Below are positions 13,766 to 13,810 of a stretch of 13,810 nt of DNA, piece after piece. The number at the start of each line of letters is the position of its first letter. Position 1 is the first letter of the stretch. The translations under genes were made by a program, and so were the position numbers. Below the pieces are notes generated by a model, which was not told the DNA's origin, made no database searches, and saw only the letters and a list, made by a program, of their open reading frames with translations. The DNA is from Calditerrivibrio sp. (GTDB taxonomy: Bacteria; Chrysiogenota; Deferribacteres; Deferribacterales; Calditerrivibrionaceae), in assembly GCA_020217115.1 (NCBI GenBank), contig JAIWOA010000100.1, positions 1-13,810 on the forward strand, written 5' to 3'.

Positions 13766-13810
13766 TTTTATGAACGACCAATACTAAATTACCCCAAAAA
13801 TCTACAACTT

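Noticed and set aside
1..13810. CRISPR array, tRNA, rRNA or complete insertion sequence
   Set aside because: No spaced direct repeats longer than the 7-bp promoter heptamers, no cloverleaf or rRNA-like G+C-rich block, and no intact transposase or paired terminal repeats were seen. The scan was by eye.

Overview
The window is AT-rich DNA (roughly one-third G+C by eye), bacterial and Gram-negative in character: an outer-membrane-type lipoprotein, a periplasmic c-type cytochrome-like protein and a Liv-type ABC importer. Gene content and protein style suggest a thermophilic or anaerobic respiring lineage such as Deferribacterota (Calditerrivibrio or Deferribacter type). That assignment comes from memory of protein families and was not tested by search. 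Coding density is very high: no gap exceeds about 170 bases, and most genes overlap or sit within a few bases of the next.

Layout. (1) 1-3224, minus strand: a Liv-type branched-chain amino acid or organic acid ABC transporter operon, livG -> long-chain acyl-CoA synthetase -> livH, running off the left edge, with a probable promoter near 3274-3302. (2) 3350-9703, minus strand: a compact six-gene transcription unit in the order GntR/FCD regulator -> second GntR/FCD regulator -> short Ppx/GppA phosphatase -> DUF445 membrane protein -> lipoprotein of unknown function -> M3 zinc oligopeptidase. It is headed by a strong sigma70-type promoter (TTGACT, 16 bp, TATAAT) overlapped by four tandem GTAT-type heptamers, a good candidate autoregulatory operator. 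(3) 9812-11442, minus strand: a two-gene signalling pair, an RsbW-like HATPase protein with a degenerate receiver-like N-terminus, and an MBL-fold metallohydrolase coupled to it by a GTGA overlap. The HATPase gene looks leaderless. (4) 11565-12983, plus strand: phosphomannomutase/phosphoglucomutase, divergent from (3), with its own promoter. (5) 12980-13309, minus strand: a small exported cytochrome-c-like protein with an unusual CXXXCH motif. Its stop codon overlaps that of the mutase, tail to tail. (6) 13435-13810: a decayed N-terminal remnant of an ISNCY-like transposase preceded by a hairpin, then a strong outward-facing promoter at the right edge.

How the genes may work together. The Liv/acyl-CoA synthetase cluster probably couples uptake of a carboxylic acid or amino acid to CoA activation or lipid metabolism. 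The paired FCD regulators probably control their own operon in response to a small carboxylate metabolite. The rest of that operon mixes phosphate or (p)ppGpp metabolism, envelope functions and peptide turnover, with no obvious single pathway. No CRISPR array, tRNA, rRNA or intact mobile element was seen.
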